Assembly: GCA_943846655.1 (NCBI GenBank)
Contig: OX044352.1
Span: forward strand, 930,001 to 994,000
Origin: Porticoccus sp002390525
GTDB taxonomy: Bacteria; Pseudomonadota; Gammaproteobacteria; Pseudomonadales; Porticoccaceae
DNA: 64,000 nt
Direction of reading: 5' to 3'
The first letter of the stretch is position 1. Each line of letters starts with the position of its first letter. The notes below the pieces were generated by a model. The model saw nothing but the letters and a program-made list of their open reading frames with translations, ran no database searches and was not told the origin of the DNA. Below are positions 8,243 to 17,877 of the stretch, piece by piece. The position numbers and the translations under genes are program-made.

Positions 8243-9979
8243 TTACATTTTTTCCATAACCTCTATACCCAGTAAGTTGAGCCCCTTTTTTAAAATTTGC
8301 GATGTAGTTTTCGAGAGTATAAGTCGACTCATTTTGATTGTTGGTGGTATATCTTTTTTTAAGATGGGGCAATGCTCATAAAAAACCATATACGAGCTTG
8401 CTAAGTTGAAGAGATAACTACATAAAATATGAGGATAGCCTTGAGCTGCAACTTGTTCCAAAGTTTCACCAAAATATAGAAGAACTAGCGCTAGCTTTCT
8501 CTCTTCATTGGTAGATATCTGTAGATCTCCTTTAATATCCTCTGAGCCAAAAGAGGTTTTTTCAAAAATACTATAAATCCTTGTATAGGCATATTGTAGA
8601 TAGGGGGATGTGTTACCTTCGAAGCTCAACATGGAATCCCAATCAAAAATGTAATCATTTGATCGATTTTTACTGAGATCTGCATACTTGACTGCCCCAA
8701 TACCTAATTTTTTAGAGATAACACTGACCTCTTTTTTTGATAAATTGGGATTTTTATCTGTGACTAGTTTGAAGGCTTTTTCAGTAGCTTCTTTCAGAAG
8801 ATTATTTAGTTTAACTGTCCCACCACTTCGAGTTTTAAAAGGCTTGCCACTTTTGTCCATCATTGTGCCAAATGCGTGGTGTTCTAGAGATACTTTTTTA
8901 TCAACAAACCCAGCTTTTTTTGCCAAAATAAAAATTTGCTTCATGTGTAATGATTGTCGAACATCTATAAAATACAAAATTCTGTCCGGTTTTAAGATAT
9001 TATTTCGGTAACGTAGTGCTGCTAAATCTGTGGTTGCATATAAGAATCCACCACCAGATTTCTCTATGATAACTGGGCTTGGCGTGCCATTTTTATCTGC
9101 CAATTCATCTAAAAATACAACTTTTGCTCCTTGATCTTCTTTCGCAAGATTTTGATTTTCTAAATCAACTAATATTCCCTTTAGGTCATTATTATAAAAG
9201 CTCTCTGGTTTTATATCAGAGGGTTTCAAGGTTACATTTAAATTAAGATAGATAGACTCACTATGAGCTATGGATATATCAATAAATTTCTTCCAAAGCT
9301 TGAGACAGTTTTCATCCCCTGATTGAAGCTTAACAACATATTCCCTTGCTTTGTTTGCAAAATTTATATCCGTATCAAAATGTTCCTTTGATTGCTGATA
9401 GAATTTCTCAAGATCACTCAAAAGAAATTTATTTTGGTCTTTAGTATTTTGTTGGTCCTCCAATTCAGCAATCAGCATACCAAATTGTGTACCCCAATCA
9501 CCCATATGATTTTGTCTCACTATATTGTGACCGAGGAACTCTAGCGTTCTCGACACAGCGTCACCAATAATCGTGCTACGCAGATGGCCTACATGCATTT
9601 CTTTGGCAAGGTTTGGTGAAGAGTAGTCAATAACAATCTTTTGAGGTTTAGGTTTTAGTACACCCAGAGATTTTTCAGAAACAAGCCTTTGTAATGTTTT
9701 ATTTAAAAATTCGTTAGAAAGAAAAATATTGATGAAACCTGGACCTGCTATTTCTATTTTATTTGCAATTCCTTCAAGATTAATTTTATCTAGTATATTT
9801 AATGCGAGTTGGCGCGGATTAGACCCCATTTCTTTAGCTGCAGCCATAACCCCGTTGGCTTGAAAATCACCGAATTCAGGTCTCGAACTTTCGGAGATAA
9901 TTGGCGAAAAAACTTCAGCAACGCCAGCTTCTGTCATCGCCGCTTTAATACGTATATTTAGTAGTTTTTTTATACTCAT
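8243..9979 (-). CDS. argS: Arginyl-tRNA synthetase
   Basis: A 578-residue class I synthetase. The HIGH signature is present as HVGHLRS after SSPNLAKEM. As in most ArgRS enzymes there is no canonical KMSKS, and the loop reads MDKSGKPFKTRSGG. The Add-1 N-terminal domain that recognises the tRNA D-loop and the C-terminal DALR anticodon-binding domain are both complete, and length matches E. coli (577). It is transcribed alone on the minus strand, convergent with der. Confidence 0.98.
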   Translation of the reverse strand: MSIKKLLNIRIKAAMTEAGVAEVFSPIISESSRPEFGDFQANGVMAAAKEMGSNPRQLALNILDKINLEGIANKIEIAGPGFINIFLSNEFLNKTLQRLVSEKSLGVLKPKPQKIVIDYSSPNLAKEMHVGHLRSTIIGDAVSRTLEFLGHNIVRQNHMGDWGTQFGMLIAELEDQQNTKDQNKFLLSDLEKFYQQSKEHFDTDINFANKAREYVVKLQSGDENCLKLWKKFIDISIAHSESIYLNLNVTLKPSDIKPESFYNNDLKGILVDLENQNLAKEDQGAKVVFLDELADKNGTPSPVIIEKSGGGFLYATTDLAALRYRNNILKPDRILYFIDVRQSLHMKQIFILAKKAGFVDKKVSLEHHAFGTMMDKSGKPFKTRSGGTVKLNNLLKEATEKAFKLVTDKNPNLSKKEVSVISKKLGIGAVKYADLSKNRSNDYIFDWDSMLSFEGNTSPYLQYAYTRIYSIFEKTSFGSEDIKGDLQISTNEERKLALVLLYFGETLEQVAAQGYPHILCSYLFNLASSYMVFYEHCPILKKDIPPTIKMSRLILSKTTSQILKKGLNLLGIEVMEKM

Positions 9980-10049
9980 AAATTTTTATTATCAGCTTAT
10001 TATTCGATGGTATTGCTAAGATAGCATTATTTTAGTTTGGCTTAAAAAA

Positions 10050-11216
10050 TTAGTCCCGCCTAAGATTTTTGTTTGTAGCAATGGGATTTGGGAAGTTATA
10101 TATGACAATATAGCTAGAAATCAAAAATGTAAATATCGCTGCAGCTTGAATCAAATGAGATGCTTGGGTGCTAATGATTGAAGCCTTGAATGCAACATAT
10201 GCAATAAGAAGAGAAAACTCACTATTTTGTCCCAAACGAAACCCTATATCCCATGCAAGACTTTTTTCTTCACTTTGTTTGCCGAGCAAAAATCTGAATA
10301 CCATTGGCTTAACTATAAGCATAGCAATAGCCAAGATTATAGCAGCTATAGCCACCTCTGGTAAAAACTTAAGATTGAAACCTGCGCCAATTGAAAAGAA
10401 AAACATAATTAAGAAAAAATCTCGAAGGGGTTTAAGTGTAAGTGCTATATGTTGAGAGACGGGGCTAGAAGCAATGCTTATTCCAGCTATAAATGCTCCA
10501 ATTTCTCTTGAGAAGCCTAATACCTCTGCAATTTCAGACAAACCTAAGCACCATCCAATTGATAGCAAAAAGATATATTCACCCATTTGATCAAATTTGC
10601 TAATTAACTTCAATATTACTATTTTAACGAAAGCCCAGGCAAAAAGAACTAGCAAGGGTAGCGTTATGAGTGTTAGGAAAATTCTATCAAAATCAAGCTG
10701 GCCAGTTGCACTACTCAAGAGGATCAGTAATACAAAAATAGCTATGAAGTCCTGCATTAACAGTAATCCAATAATTATTTCGCCAGCATGCTTATGATGC
10801 AAGATTGTTGTTGGTAGCAACTTAATACATATCAGGGTGCTAGAAAACATCATTGCAGCACCTATCACAATGCACTCCATTTGATTGTAATGAAATAAAC
10901 TAGCTATAAAATATCCTATAAGAGCAAATATAATAGAACTTAAGAACGTTACTACAGTCACTTTTTTTAATGTTGAGAAGAGAGACTGAGGTTGCAGATC
11001 AAGTCCTAGAAGAAATAAGAGAAAAATAATACCAATTTCTGATATTTCCGATAAAAGATTAATGTCTGGAACCCATCCGAATCCAAATGGTCCAATTAAT
11101 GCTCCTAGAAAAATATAACAAACTAAGAGAGGCTGTCGCCCGTAAATTGCTATCGTTGCAATAATGGCTGACCCAGTAAAAATGAAAAAAAATGATTGAA
11201 AAACAGCCTCATTCAT
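10050..11216 (-). CDS. CPA2-family cation:proton antiporter (Kef-type membrane domain only)
   Basis: A 388-residue, very hydrophobic protein with about 11-12 membrane segments. Motifs of the monovalent cation:proton antiporter-2 family are visible, including FLLGLDLQPQSLF, AAMMFSSTLICIKLL and FSREIGAFIAGISIA. It stops after the membrane domain and carries no TrkA-N/RCK nucleotide-binding domain, unlike KefB/KefC (about 600 residues). It therefore probably exchanges K+ or Na+ for H+ without glutathione or NAD gating. Ion specificity cannot be read from the sequence. It lies 33 bases downstream of the DUF934 gene on the same strand and could be cotranscribed. Confidence 0.85.
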   Translation of the reverse strand: MNEAVFQSFFFIFTGSAIIATIAIYGRQPLLVCYIFLGALIGPFGFGWVPDINLLSEISEIGIIFLLFLLGLDLQPQSLFSTLKKVTVVTFLSSIIFALIGYFIASLFHYNQMECIVIGAAMMFSSTLICIKLLPTTILHHKHAGEIIIGLLLMQDFIAIFVLLILLSSATGQLDFDRIFLTLITLPLLVLFAWAFVKIVILKLISKFDQMGEYIFLLSIGWCLGLSEIAEVLGFSREIGAFIAGISIASSPVSQHIALTLKPLRDFFLIMFFFSIGAGFNLKFLPEVAIAAIILAIAMLIVKPMVFRFLLGKQSEEKSLAWDIGFRLGQNSEFSLLIAYVAFKASIISTQASHLIQAAAIFTFLISSYIVIYNFPNPIATNKNLRRD

Positions 11217-11249
11217 ACAGATACTCGTTGTTAGATATTCAAGAAATTT

Positions 11250-11750
11250 TTAATTATTTTCTAAAGAATTTAAAATAAACAGGGGTTCAGGTGGAATAAT
11301 TGCACCTTGGTAACTTTTATCAAAGTCATCTAATGATGATATTGCAGCCTCTAAGTTAGTCCCTTCTTTGAGATCAAAAGATGTAAACCCACACCTCTTA
11401 AGATAAAAGAGCTGATCTTGAATTGGGTTACCTATTGCCCTGAGTTGGCCATTAAATTCGTATCGCTCTCTTAATAGTCTAGCAATGGAGAAACCCCTTC
11501 CATCAGTGAAAATTGGAAAATTTACTGCAATTAAAGGAAATAGATTTGCTTCATGACCGACTAGCTCAACTGATTCGTCACTATCAATCCATATACCTGC
11601 TACTGTAAGATTTAATTTTTCGCGATTATCCAACCAGTATTGCATAGGAAGCAATAGAAGTTTTCCTATAGGTAATTGGCCCTCAAAATCCTTATCTATA
11701 ATAACCCAGGCATCATCAACTACCTCTGTACCTTTAATGATTTTAGGCAT
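11250..11750 (-). CDS. DUF934 protein, sulfite reductase partner
   Basis: A 166-residue protein of the DUF934 family, recognisable by the layout N-terminal DAWVIID, central PLIAVNFPIFTDGRGFSIARLLRERY and C-terminal QLFYLKRCGFTSFDL. Genes of this family lie beside nitrite/sulfite reductase genes in many proteobacteria. Here the gene begins 2 bases after the sulfite reductase stop, on the same strand. A role in assimilatory sulfite reduction, such as assembly or electron transfer, is inferred from this linkage alone. No cofactor-binding motif is evident. Confidence 0.88.
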   Translation of the reverse strand: MPKIIKGTEVVDDAWVIIDKDFEGQLPIGKLLLLPMQYWLDNREKLNLTVAGIWIDSDESVELVGHEANLFPLIAVNFPIFTDGRGFSIARLLRERYEFNGQLRAIGNPIQDQLFYLKRCGFTSFDLKEGTNLEAAISSLDDFDKSYQGAIIPPEPLFILNSLENN

Positions 11751-11752
11751 AT

Positions 11753-13438
11753 TTATTTACCTCTTTTTTTTCGAGCTAAATTTTCTGGATAAACCTTTTC
11801 TTTAAATGGGTCTATTCCAATTCGACGATATGTGTCTATAAATAACTCATCATCTTTACGATTCTCAACATAAATACTAAGAATTTTTTCAATAACATCG
11901 GGAACTTCAGATTCCCCAAAAGAAGGCCCTAAAACTTTTGCTAGAGATGCATCTATACCGGAGCTTCCTCCTAATTGAATTTGATAAAACTCAGCACCTT
12001 TTTTATCTACCCCAAGTATCCCTATATTACCTACATGATGATGCCCACAGGCATTCATACAGCCAGATATATTTAATGATAAGTCACCCAAGTCATGGAC
12101 GTAGTCAATATCTTCAAATTTTCTTTGTATAGATTCTGCTATAGGAATAGATTTTGCGTTAGCTAGAGAGCAAAAATCTCCACCTGGGCAACAGATCATA
12201 TCTGTTAACGTGTTGATATTTGGAGTGGCAAAACCACTCATTTTGGCTTTCTCCCATAAATTATAGAGATTAGATTTTTTAACATCAGCTAAAACTATAT
12301 TTTGGTTATGGGTGGCCCTCACTTCGCTAAACGAAAATTCATCAGCTAATTCTGCAATAGCTTCAAGTTGAGAGTCCGTTAAATCGCCCGGAGCTACACC
12401 AGTTGGCTTTAACGATAGAGTTACAGAGCTATAACCATCTATCTTGTGAGCCCTTACATTTCTCTTAAGCCATTTATCAAAAGCTATATTCTTTTTTGCT
12501 TGAGTTTTAATTTCTTCATCTAGCTTTTTGTCGTCAAGAATTTCATAAGGCGGTAAGGTAAAGTGTCCCTTCACTCTATTAATTTCTGTGAGAGTGAGCT
12601 TTCCTGGAGTATCTTTGGTGTAGTCCCACTCATCCTCTACCTCTTGGGCAAAAATTTCTGGTGTCCAAGCTTTCACAAGAATTTTAATTCTAGCTTTATA
12701 TTTATTAGCTCTGTTTCCATGACGGTTATATACCCTCAAAATAGCATCTAAATATGTAAGTAGATCTTTTTGCGGTAGAAATTCTCGAATTATGGAACCA
12801 ATAACAGGTGTGCGCCCTAGGCCACCACCAACGTATATCTTAAAACCTACCTCATTAGACGAGTTTTTTACAATTTGTATACCTATATCATGAACTTGAA
12901 TCGCCGCTCTATCTCCGTCAGTTCCGCTTACGGCGATTTTAAATTTACGTGGCAAAAATGCAAACTCAGGATGAAAGGTAGACCATTGCCTTATAATTTC
13001 ACACCATGGTCGCGGGTCTTCAAGCTCATCTCTAGACGCTCCAGCAAACTGATCAGAGGTAGTATTTCGTATACAATTTCCGCTAGTTTGCACTGCATGC
13101 ATTTCTACCTGTGCTAGCTCTGCAAGTATTTTTGGCACGTCTTCTAATTTAGGCCAATTTAGTTGGATATTTTGACGAGTTGTGACATGACAATAACCTT
13201 TGTCATAAAGCCTAGTAATATGTGCTAGTTTTCGTAGCTGTATTGAATTTAATAAACCATAAGGGACAGCAATACGTAACATCGGAGCAAGTCGCTGAAT
13301 ATATAAACCATTCTGAAGGCGCAAAGGAAGAAACTCATCGTCAGAAAGCTCTCCTGCTAAGTAACGATCGGTTTGATTTTGAAATTGAGCAACACGCTGC
13401 TCAATAATTTTTTGGTCTTGTTCGTTATATAAATACAT
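11753..13438 (-). CDS. cysI: Assimilatory sulfite reductase hemoprotein (nitrite/sulfite reductase family)
   Basis: A 561-residue siroheme/[4Fe-4S] reductase, most likely converting sulfite to sulfide for cysteine synthesis. It shows the duplicated ferredoxin-like and catalytic repeats of the family. The metal-centre ligands are C-x5-C in CPGGDFC and C-x3-C in SGCMNACGHHHVGNIG. The substrate-binding arginine regions (TTRQNIQLNW, RATHNQNIVLAD) are intact. No separate CysJ flavoprotein gene is nearby, so electrons may come from ferredoxin or a distant reductase. Nitrite as substrate cannot be excluded by motifs, but the DUF934 neighbour favours sulfite. Confidence 0.9.
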   Translation of the reverse strand: MYLYNEQDQKIIEQRVAQFQNQTDRYLAGELSDDEFLPLRLQNGLYIQRLAPMLRIAVPYGLLNSIQLRKLAHITRLYDKGYCHVTTRQNIQLNWPKLEDVPKILAELAQVEMHAVQTSGNCIRNTTSDQFAGASRDELEDPRPWCEIIRQWSTFHPEFAFLPRKFKIAVSGTDGDRAAIQVHDIGIQIVKNSSNEVGFKIYVGGGLGRTPVIGSIIREFLPQKDLLTYLDAILRVYNRHGNRANKYKARIKILVKAWTPEIFAQEVEDEWDYTKDTPGKLTLTEINRVKGHFTLPPYEILDDKKLDEEIKTQAKKNIAFDKWLKRNVRAHKIDGYSSVTLSLKPTGVAPGDLTDSQLEAIAELADEFSFSEVRATHNQNIVLADVKKSNLYNLWEKAKMSGFATPNINTLTDMICCPGGDFCSLANAKSIPIAESIQRKFEDIDYVHDLGDLSLNISGCMNACGHHHVGNIGILGVDKKGAEFYQIQLGGSSGIDASLAKVLGPSFGESEVPDVIEKILSIYVENRKDDELFIDTYRRIGIDPFKEKVYPENLARKKRGK

Positions 13439-13725
13439 TAATAGTCACAACATTGATAATCTTTAATAGTCATATTATCTATTATTGACAAACAGAATAA
13501 TAGAAATCAGTCGGTAATTATTGATAATAACTACTCTTTTCGGTCGATTTAAATTACAACAGACATATATCATGCGAAAATATACATCTGACTGTTTGTC
13601 AGCTTAATCAAACTTATATTCTAAGCAATGATAAGTAATTAGGACAATATTAATTATGACTGCTATAATTATTTTCGTTGATATATAAACCTTTTATTAT
13701 CCTTGCTAAACATGGAAACTGTGAT
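13439..13725. other. 287-base divergent intergenic region upstream of cysI
   Basis: No convincing gene is present. It holds the promoter region of cysI (minus) and of the small gene at 13726 (plus). Visible structures are a short inverted repeat CTGAC-TGTTT-GTCAG at 13588-13602 and the palindrome TTATTGATAATAA at 13518-13530. Either could be an operator; neither matches a site I can name. A 10-codon frame at about 13655 is too short to support. Confidence 0.4.
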
Positions 13726-13851
13726 ATGTCAGAAGAAATAACCGATAATAAAATTGAGCAAGAAAATAATAGTAGAGTTGATGCTATTGCAGCAGTAGCT
13801 TTCTCTTGTATTTTTGTGGCAACTGTAATTTTTTGGCTGAGTAATCAGTAG
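13726..13851 (+). CDS. Small single-span membrane protein, 41 residues
   Basis: ATG at 13726 opens 41 codons ending in TAG at 13849-13851. GGAA at 13714-13717 is a weak Shine-Dalgarno. The product has an acidic, polar N-terminus (SEEITDNKIEQENNSRVDA) followed by one membrane segment (AVAFSCIFVATVIFWLS), a clean small-membrane-protein layout. I do not recognise the family. The composition is unlike random AT-rich spacer, which supports coding. It stands alone, divergent from cysI and convergent with the DUF2970 gene. Function unknown. Confidence 0.5.
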   Translation: MSEEITDNKIEQENNSRVDAIAAVAFSCIFVATVIFWLSNQ

Positions 13852-13874
13852 TTTTTATAATTTTCTTATTTTAA

Positions 13875-13891
13875 TAAGTAATAATTACTTA
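13875..13891. terminator. Possible bidirectional terminator
   Basis: TAAGTAA at 13875-13881 pairs exactly with TTACTTA at 13885-13891 across a 3-base loop. It lies between the convergent 41-residue gene and the DUF2970 gene, with T-rich sequence on both sides. The stem is short and nearly all A/T, so termination strength is doubtful. Confidence 0.35.
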
Positions 13892-13894
13892 ATT

Positions 13895-14119
13895 TCAATT
13901 ATTAAGTACTGATCTAACTACGGAAGTGACACATACAATAAAAATTATAGTAAATATAACCCCAGCTATTATAAAACTATAGATATTTCCGTACTTAAAG
14001 TCCCTAGCCCTGTTTCTGTTACTTTGAACACCAATAAATGCAGCTAATGTGCTTAATACAATTGTCCAAAAATTTGGCTTACTTTGAACTTTATTGAACT
14101 TTTCCCTTTTCTTTTGCAT
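13895..14119 (-). CDS. DUF2970 small membrane protein
   Basis: A 74-residue protein with the DUF2970 pattern: a basic N-terminus, KPNFWTIVLSTLAAFIGVQS, then NRARDFKYG, then one strong C-terminal membrane segment (YSFIIAGVIFTIIFIVCVTSVV). Two hydrophobic segments flank the charged QSNRNRARDF loop. It lies 17 bases downstream of metH on the same strand and is probably cotranscribed with it. The family's function is not known, and nothing here ties it mechanistically to methionine synthesis. Confidence 0.8.
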   Translation of the reverse strand: MQKKREKFNKVQSKPNFWTIVLSTLAAFIGVQSNRNRARDFKYGNIYSFIIAGVIFTIIFIVCVTSVVRSVLNN

Positions 14120-14136
14120 CAGACAACTCTTTAGCT

Positions 14137-17100
14137 TTATAAATTTGGCCTAAGCCACCTTTCTATCTCAGATAAATCAAGCTTTTTCCTAATCGCTAGG
14201 CTTTCTAATTGATCTTGATTAATTTTTCCAACATTAAAATACTTAGATTCAGGATGTGAAAAATACCAACCACTAACTGATGCTGCAGGCCTCATAGCAA
14301 AACTGTCAGTTAAGCTAATACCTATATTTTTATATACATCAAGCAGATCAAACAACTGCTTTTTTTCTGTATGATCGGGGCAAGACGGATACCCAGGAGC
14401 TGGCCTTATTCCAAGATATTTTTCTTTTATTAGATCTTCATTGTCTAGACTCTCATCATTAGAGTAACCCCAGTATTTTTTTCTTATTCTTTCATGTAGG
14501 TGTTCTGCGAAAGCTTCGGCAAGCCTATCTGCTAAAGCTTTAACTAAAATACTATTATAGTCGTCCCCCTTTTTTTCATATTCGGCAGCTAACTTTTCAA
14601 CTCCTATACCAGTTGTTACGGCAAAACCACCTATATAATCATCAACATTTGCTTCTTTCGGGGCAATAAAATCACCTAAAGATAACATTTCAGTGACATC
14701 ATCATTTTTCGATGACTGCTGTCTAATATGATGAAGTGTAGATTGAACTGTGGTGCGTGATTGATCTTTATAGACCTCAATATCGTCATCATTTATAGTA
14801 TTTGCTGGCCATAATCCAAATACTGCAGAAGCTTTTAGTGTTTTTTCTTCGATGAGCTTTTTAAGCATTAACTGAGCATCATTAAAAAGATCAGTAGCAG
14901 CTTTACCTACAATATGGTCAGTAAGTATTTTGGGGTACTTACCTGCGAGATCCCATGTAATAAAAAAAGGCGTCCAATCAATATGACCTAGCAATAATTC
15001 GATTGGATAATCGTCTAAGACTTGGATTCCTAAATTATTGGGTAAAGGTGGAGTATATTTTGTCCAATCTACTTTATACTTAGCTTTTTTTGCTTGCTGA
15101 TAAGAAAGGGAATCATTTCTTGGTTTTCTCTTGATAGCTCTTTCTCTGACTTGCTCATAGTCCAGCTGTATCTCTTTAATATAATTATCTTTTTCTTTTT
15201 TATTTAAAAGCTTACCTGCAACACCCACAGCCCTTGAAGCATCAGCAACATATATTGTTTGATTTTGATGATAGTTCGGATCAATTTTTACAGCTGTATG
15301 TGCTTTTGAGGTAGTGGCCCCACCTATCAACAGTGGAAAATTTAAATTTTTTCGTTCAAGCTCAGAGGCTATATGAACCATCTCATCTAAAGAGGGTGTT
15401 ATAAGACCTGAAAGTCCGATGATATCAACTTTTTCTTTCACAGCTGTTTCTATAATTTTTTCTGCAGAAACCATAACACCAAGATCGATAACTTCATAGT
15501 TATTGCAACCAAGTACTACACCAACAATATTTTTACCAATATCGTGAACATCACCCTTCACGGTAGCCATTAGTATCTTTCCGTTATGTGATATTTTCTC
15601 GGTTTTTTCGTTTTCTATAAAAGGCTGAAGATGAGCAACTGATTGCTTCATCACCCTAGCAGATTTGACTACTTGAGGGAGAAACATCTTACCTTCACCA
15701 AATAAATCACCAACAACATTCATACCGTCCATTAAGGGCCCTTCAATAACATGAAGAGGCCTTTCGGAGTTGAGCCTACATTCTTCTGTATCTTCTATGA
15801 TGTGTGAGGTGATGCCTTTGACAAGGGCATGCTCTAGTCGCTTCTCGATTGGCCATGATCTCCACTCGATATCAGTTTTATTTTCTTTATTGGGCCCACC
15901 GATATGATAATTTTGAGCTATAGATACAAGATCTTCAGTGCTTGTAGGAGAGAGATTTTGAATAACAGCTTCTACTTTCTCACAGAGCTCTTTTGGGATT
16001 TCACTATACACAGTCAGCTGACCTGCATTAACAATACCCATGCTTAGACCAGCACGTATTGCATGCAAGAGAAATACTGAGTGAATAGCTTCCCTTACCG
16101 GATTGTTTCCGCGAAATGAAAAAGAAACGTTACTGATCCCTCCTGAGATGAGCGCTAGCGGTAAATTTTTTTTAATCCAGCGAGTGCTTTCTATGAAGTC
16201 TACTGCATAATTATTATGTTCTTCTATTCCGGTTGCTACTGCAAAAACATTTGGGTCGAAAATTATATCTGCAGGATTAAAGCCTATCTGTTTTACAAGT
16301 ATATTGTAGCTCCGCTCACATATCTCTTTTCTACGCTCTAAACTATCAGCTTGGCCTTTCGTATCAAAAGCCATAACAACTACAGCTGCGCCATACTTTT
16401 TACATAATTTAGCCTGCTCTATGAAGGGTGCTTCTCCTTCTTTGAGGCTAATAGAGTTTACAATACATTTGCCTTGCGTCCACTTGAGGCCAGACTCAAT
16501 TACATGCCATTTAGAGGAGTCAATCATTAACGGAATTCTTGATATATCTGGCTCAGAAGCAATTAGTTTAGTAAAGGTGGTCATTGCTTCGACAGCATCT
16601 AACATACCTTCATCCATATTAATGTCTATGATCTGGGCTCCATTTTCTACTTGCTGGCGCGCAACATCTAAAGCTTCTTCGTATTGACCGTCTAGTATAA
16701 GTTTTTTGAAACGAGAAGAGCCTGTGACGTTGCATCTTTCACCTACATTCACAAATAAGGAATCTTGAAAAATACTATAAGCTTCTAGCCCAGACAATCG
16801 ACATGCGGATTGTATAGTTGGAATTAAGCGTGCTTTAAATTTTTTTACACTTTTAGAAATTTCTTCAATATGCTCTGGTGTGGTGCCACAGCAGCCACCG
16901 ATTATATTGAGAAATCCACTTTGAGCAAATTCAGAAACAACTTCACTAGTTTCCTGGGGTGTTTCATCATATTCACCAAACTCGTTTGGTAGACCTGCAT
17001 TTGGATGGGCGCTAACGAAGGTATCGGAAATCCTTGATAATTCTTCTATGTGGGGGCGAAGTTCTTTTGCCCCAAGAGCACAATTAAGACCTATAGAGAA

Positions 17101-17835
17101 TGGCTTTGCATGAGAAACTGAGTTCCAAAATGCTTCAGGTGTTTGACCTGAAAGTGTTCTACCACTAGCGTCAGTGATTGTGCCAGAAATCATAATTGGT
17201 AATTCAAAACCTTTTTTTTCAAAGGTTGATTTCACCGCAAAGATTGCAGCCTTGGCATTTAAAGTATCGAATATCGTTTCTATTAAGATGATATCACTGC
17301 CACCATCTATTAATGCTTCTGTTGCTTCAATATAGGTCTCAACTAGTTCATTAAAATCAGTATTGCGTGCACCTGGATCGTTAACATCGGGAGATATTGA
17401 TAGTGTACGGCTGGTTGGCCCTAAAACTCCAGCAACCCATTTTGGGTTTTCGGATGTAGAGACCTCATCACAAGCTTCTCTGGCAATCTCAGCACCGGAC
17501 TTATTAAGCTCATATACTAAATTCTCCATGTCGTAGTCTGCAAGTGATATAGATGTGGAGTTAAATGTATTTGTTTCTAATATGTCTGCTCCAGATTTTA
17601 AATATGCTAAATGAATATCCTTGATCAAATTTCTTTGAGTTATTGACAAAAGATCATTATTACCTGCCACATCTTTGTGAAAATCCTTAAATCTCTCTCC
17701 TCTGTAGTCATCTTCCTTGAGCTTATATCGTTGTATCATGGTGCCCATTGCACCATCTAATATTAAAATTCGACGGCAAACTTCTTCTTCCAGCTTTTGT
17801 ATGCGCGCTTCTCGATCACTCATTACAATATCCAT
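14137..17835 (-). CDS. metH: Cobalamin-dependent methionine synthase
   Basis: A 1232-residue enzyme with all four MetH modules. The homocysteine/zinc domain (about 1-330) has zinc ligands in NCALGAKE and GGCCGTT. The methyltetrahydrofolate domain (about 360-620) carries FVNVGERCNVTGS. The cobalamin domain (about 660-900) carries DVHDIGKNIVGVVLGCNNYE, whose His is the lower cobalt ligand. The C-terminal AdoMet reactivation domain carries RPAPGYPSCPDH. It methylates homocysteine using B12. A second in-frame ATG at 17823 with GGA just upstream is an alternative start. It is divergent from nfuA. I saw no cobalamin-riboswitch core in the short leader. Confidence 0.98.
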   Translation of the reverse strand: MDIVMSDREARIQKLEEEVCRRILILDGAMGTMIQRYKLKEDDYRGERFKDFHKDVAGNNDLLSITQRNLIKDIHLAYLKSGADILETNTFNSTSISLADYDMENLVYELNKSGAEIAREACDEVSTSENPKWVAGVLGPTSRTLSISPDVNDPGARNTDFNELVETYIEATEALIDGGSDIILIETIFDTLNAKAAIFAVKSTFEKKGFELPIMISGTITDASGRTLSGQTPEAFWNSVSHAKPFSIGLNCALGAKELRPHIEELSRISDTFVSAHPNAGLPNEFGEYDETPQETSEVVSEFAQSGFLNIIGGCCGTTPEHIEEISKSVKKFKARLIPTIQSACRLSGLEAYSIFQDSLFVNVGERCNVTGSSRFKKLILDGQYEEALDVARQQVENGAQIIDINMDEGMLDAVEAMTTFTKLIASEPDISRIPLMIDSSKWHVIESGLKWTQGKCIVNSISLKEGEAPFIEQAKLCKKYGAAVVVMAFDTKGQADSLERRKEICERSYNILVKQIGFNPADIIFDPNVFAVATGIEEHNNYAVDFIESTRWIKKNLPLALISGGISNVSFSFRGNNPVREAIHSVFLLHAIRAGLSMGIVNAGQLTVYSEIPKELCEKVEAVIQNLSPTSTEDLVSIAQNYHIGGPNKENKTDIEWRSWPIEKRLEHALVKGITSHIIEDTEECRLNSERPLHVIEGPLMDGMNVVGDLFGEGKMFLPQVVKSARVMKQSVAHLQPFIENEKTEKISHNGKILMATVKGDVHDIGKNIVGVVLGCNNYEVIDLGVMVSAEKIIETAVKEKVDIIGLSGLITPSLDEMVHIASELERKNLNFPLLIGGATTSKAHTAVKIDPNYHQNQTIYVADASRAVGVAGKLLNKKEKDNYIKEIQLDYEQVRERAIKRKPRNDSLSYQQAKKAKYKVDWTKYTPPLPNNLGIQVLDDYPIELLLGHIDWTPFFITWDLAGKYPKILTDHIVGKAATDLFNDAQLMLKKLIEEKTLKASAVFGLWPANTINDDDIEVYKDQSRTTVQSTLHHIRQQSSKNDDVTEMLSLGDFIAPKEANVDDYIGGFAVTTGIGVEKLAAEYEKKGDDYNSILVKALADRLAEAFAEHLHERIRKKYWGYSNDESLDNEDLIKEKYLGIRPAPGYPSCPDHTEKKQLFDLLDVYKNIGISLTDSFAMRPAASVSGWYFSHPESKYFNVGKINQDQLESLAIRKKLDLSEIERWLRPNL

Positions 17836-17877
17836 GTTTATTTAATATCTCTTTAAAATCATTTTACCACATCAAAA

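Noticed and set aside
13588..13602. CTGAC-N5-GTCAG as a second LexA box
   Set aside because: CTG to CAG spacing is 9 bases rather than 10 and the centre is not TA-rich, so it does not fit the LexA consensus seen at 52707.
17836..17877. Cobalamin or SAM riboswitch in the metH leader
   Set aside because: The leader between metH and the inverted repeat is only about 40 bases and AT-rich, too short for either aptamer, with no B12-box-like sequence.
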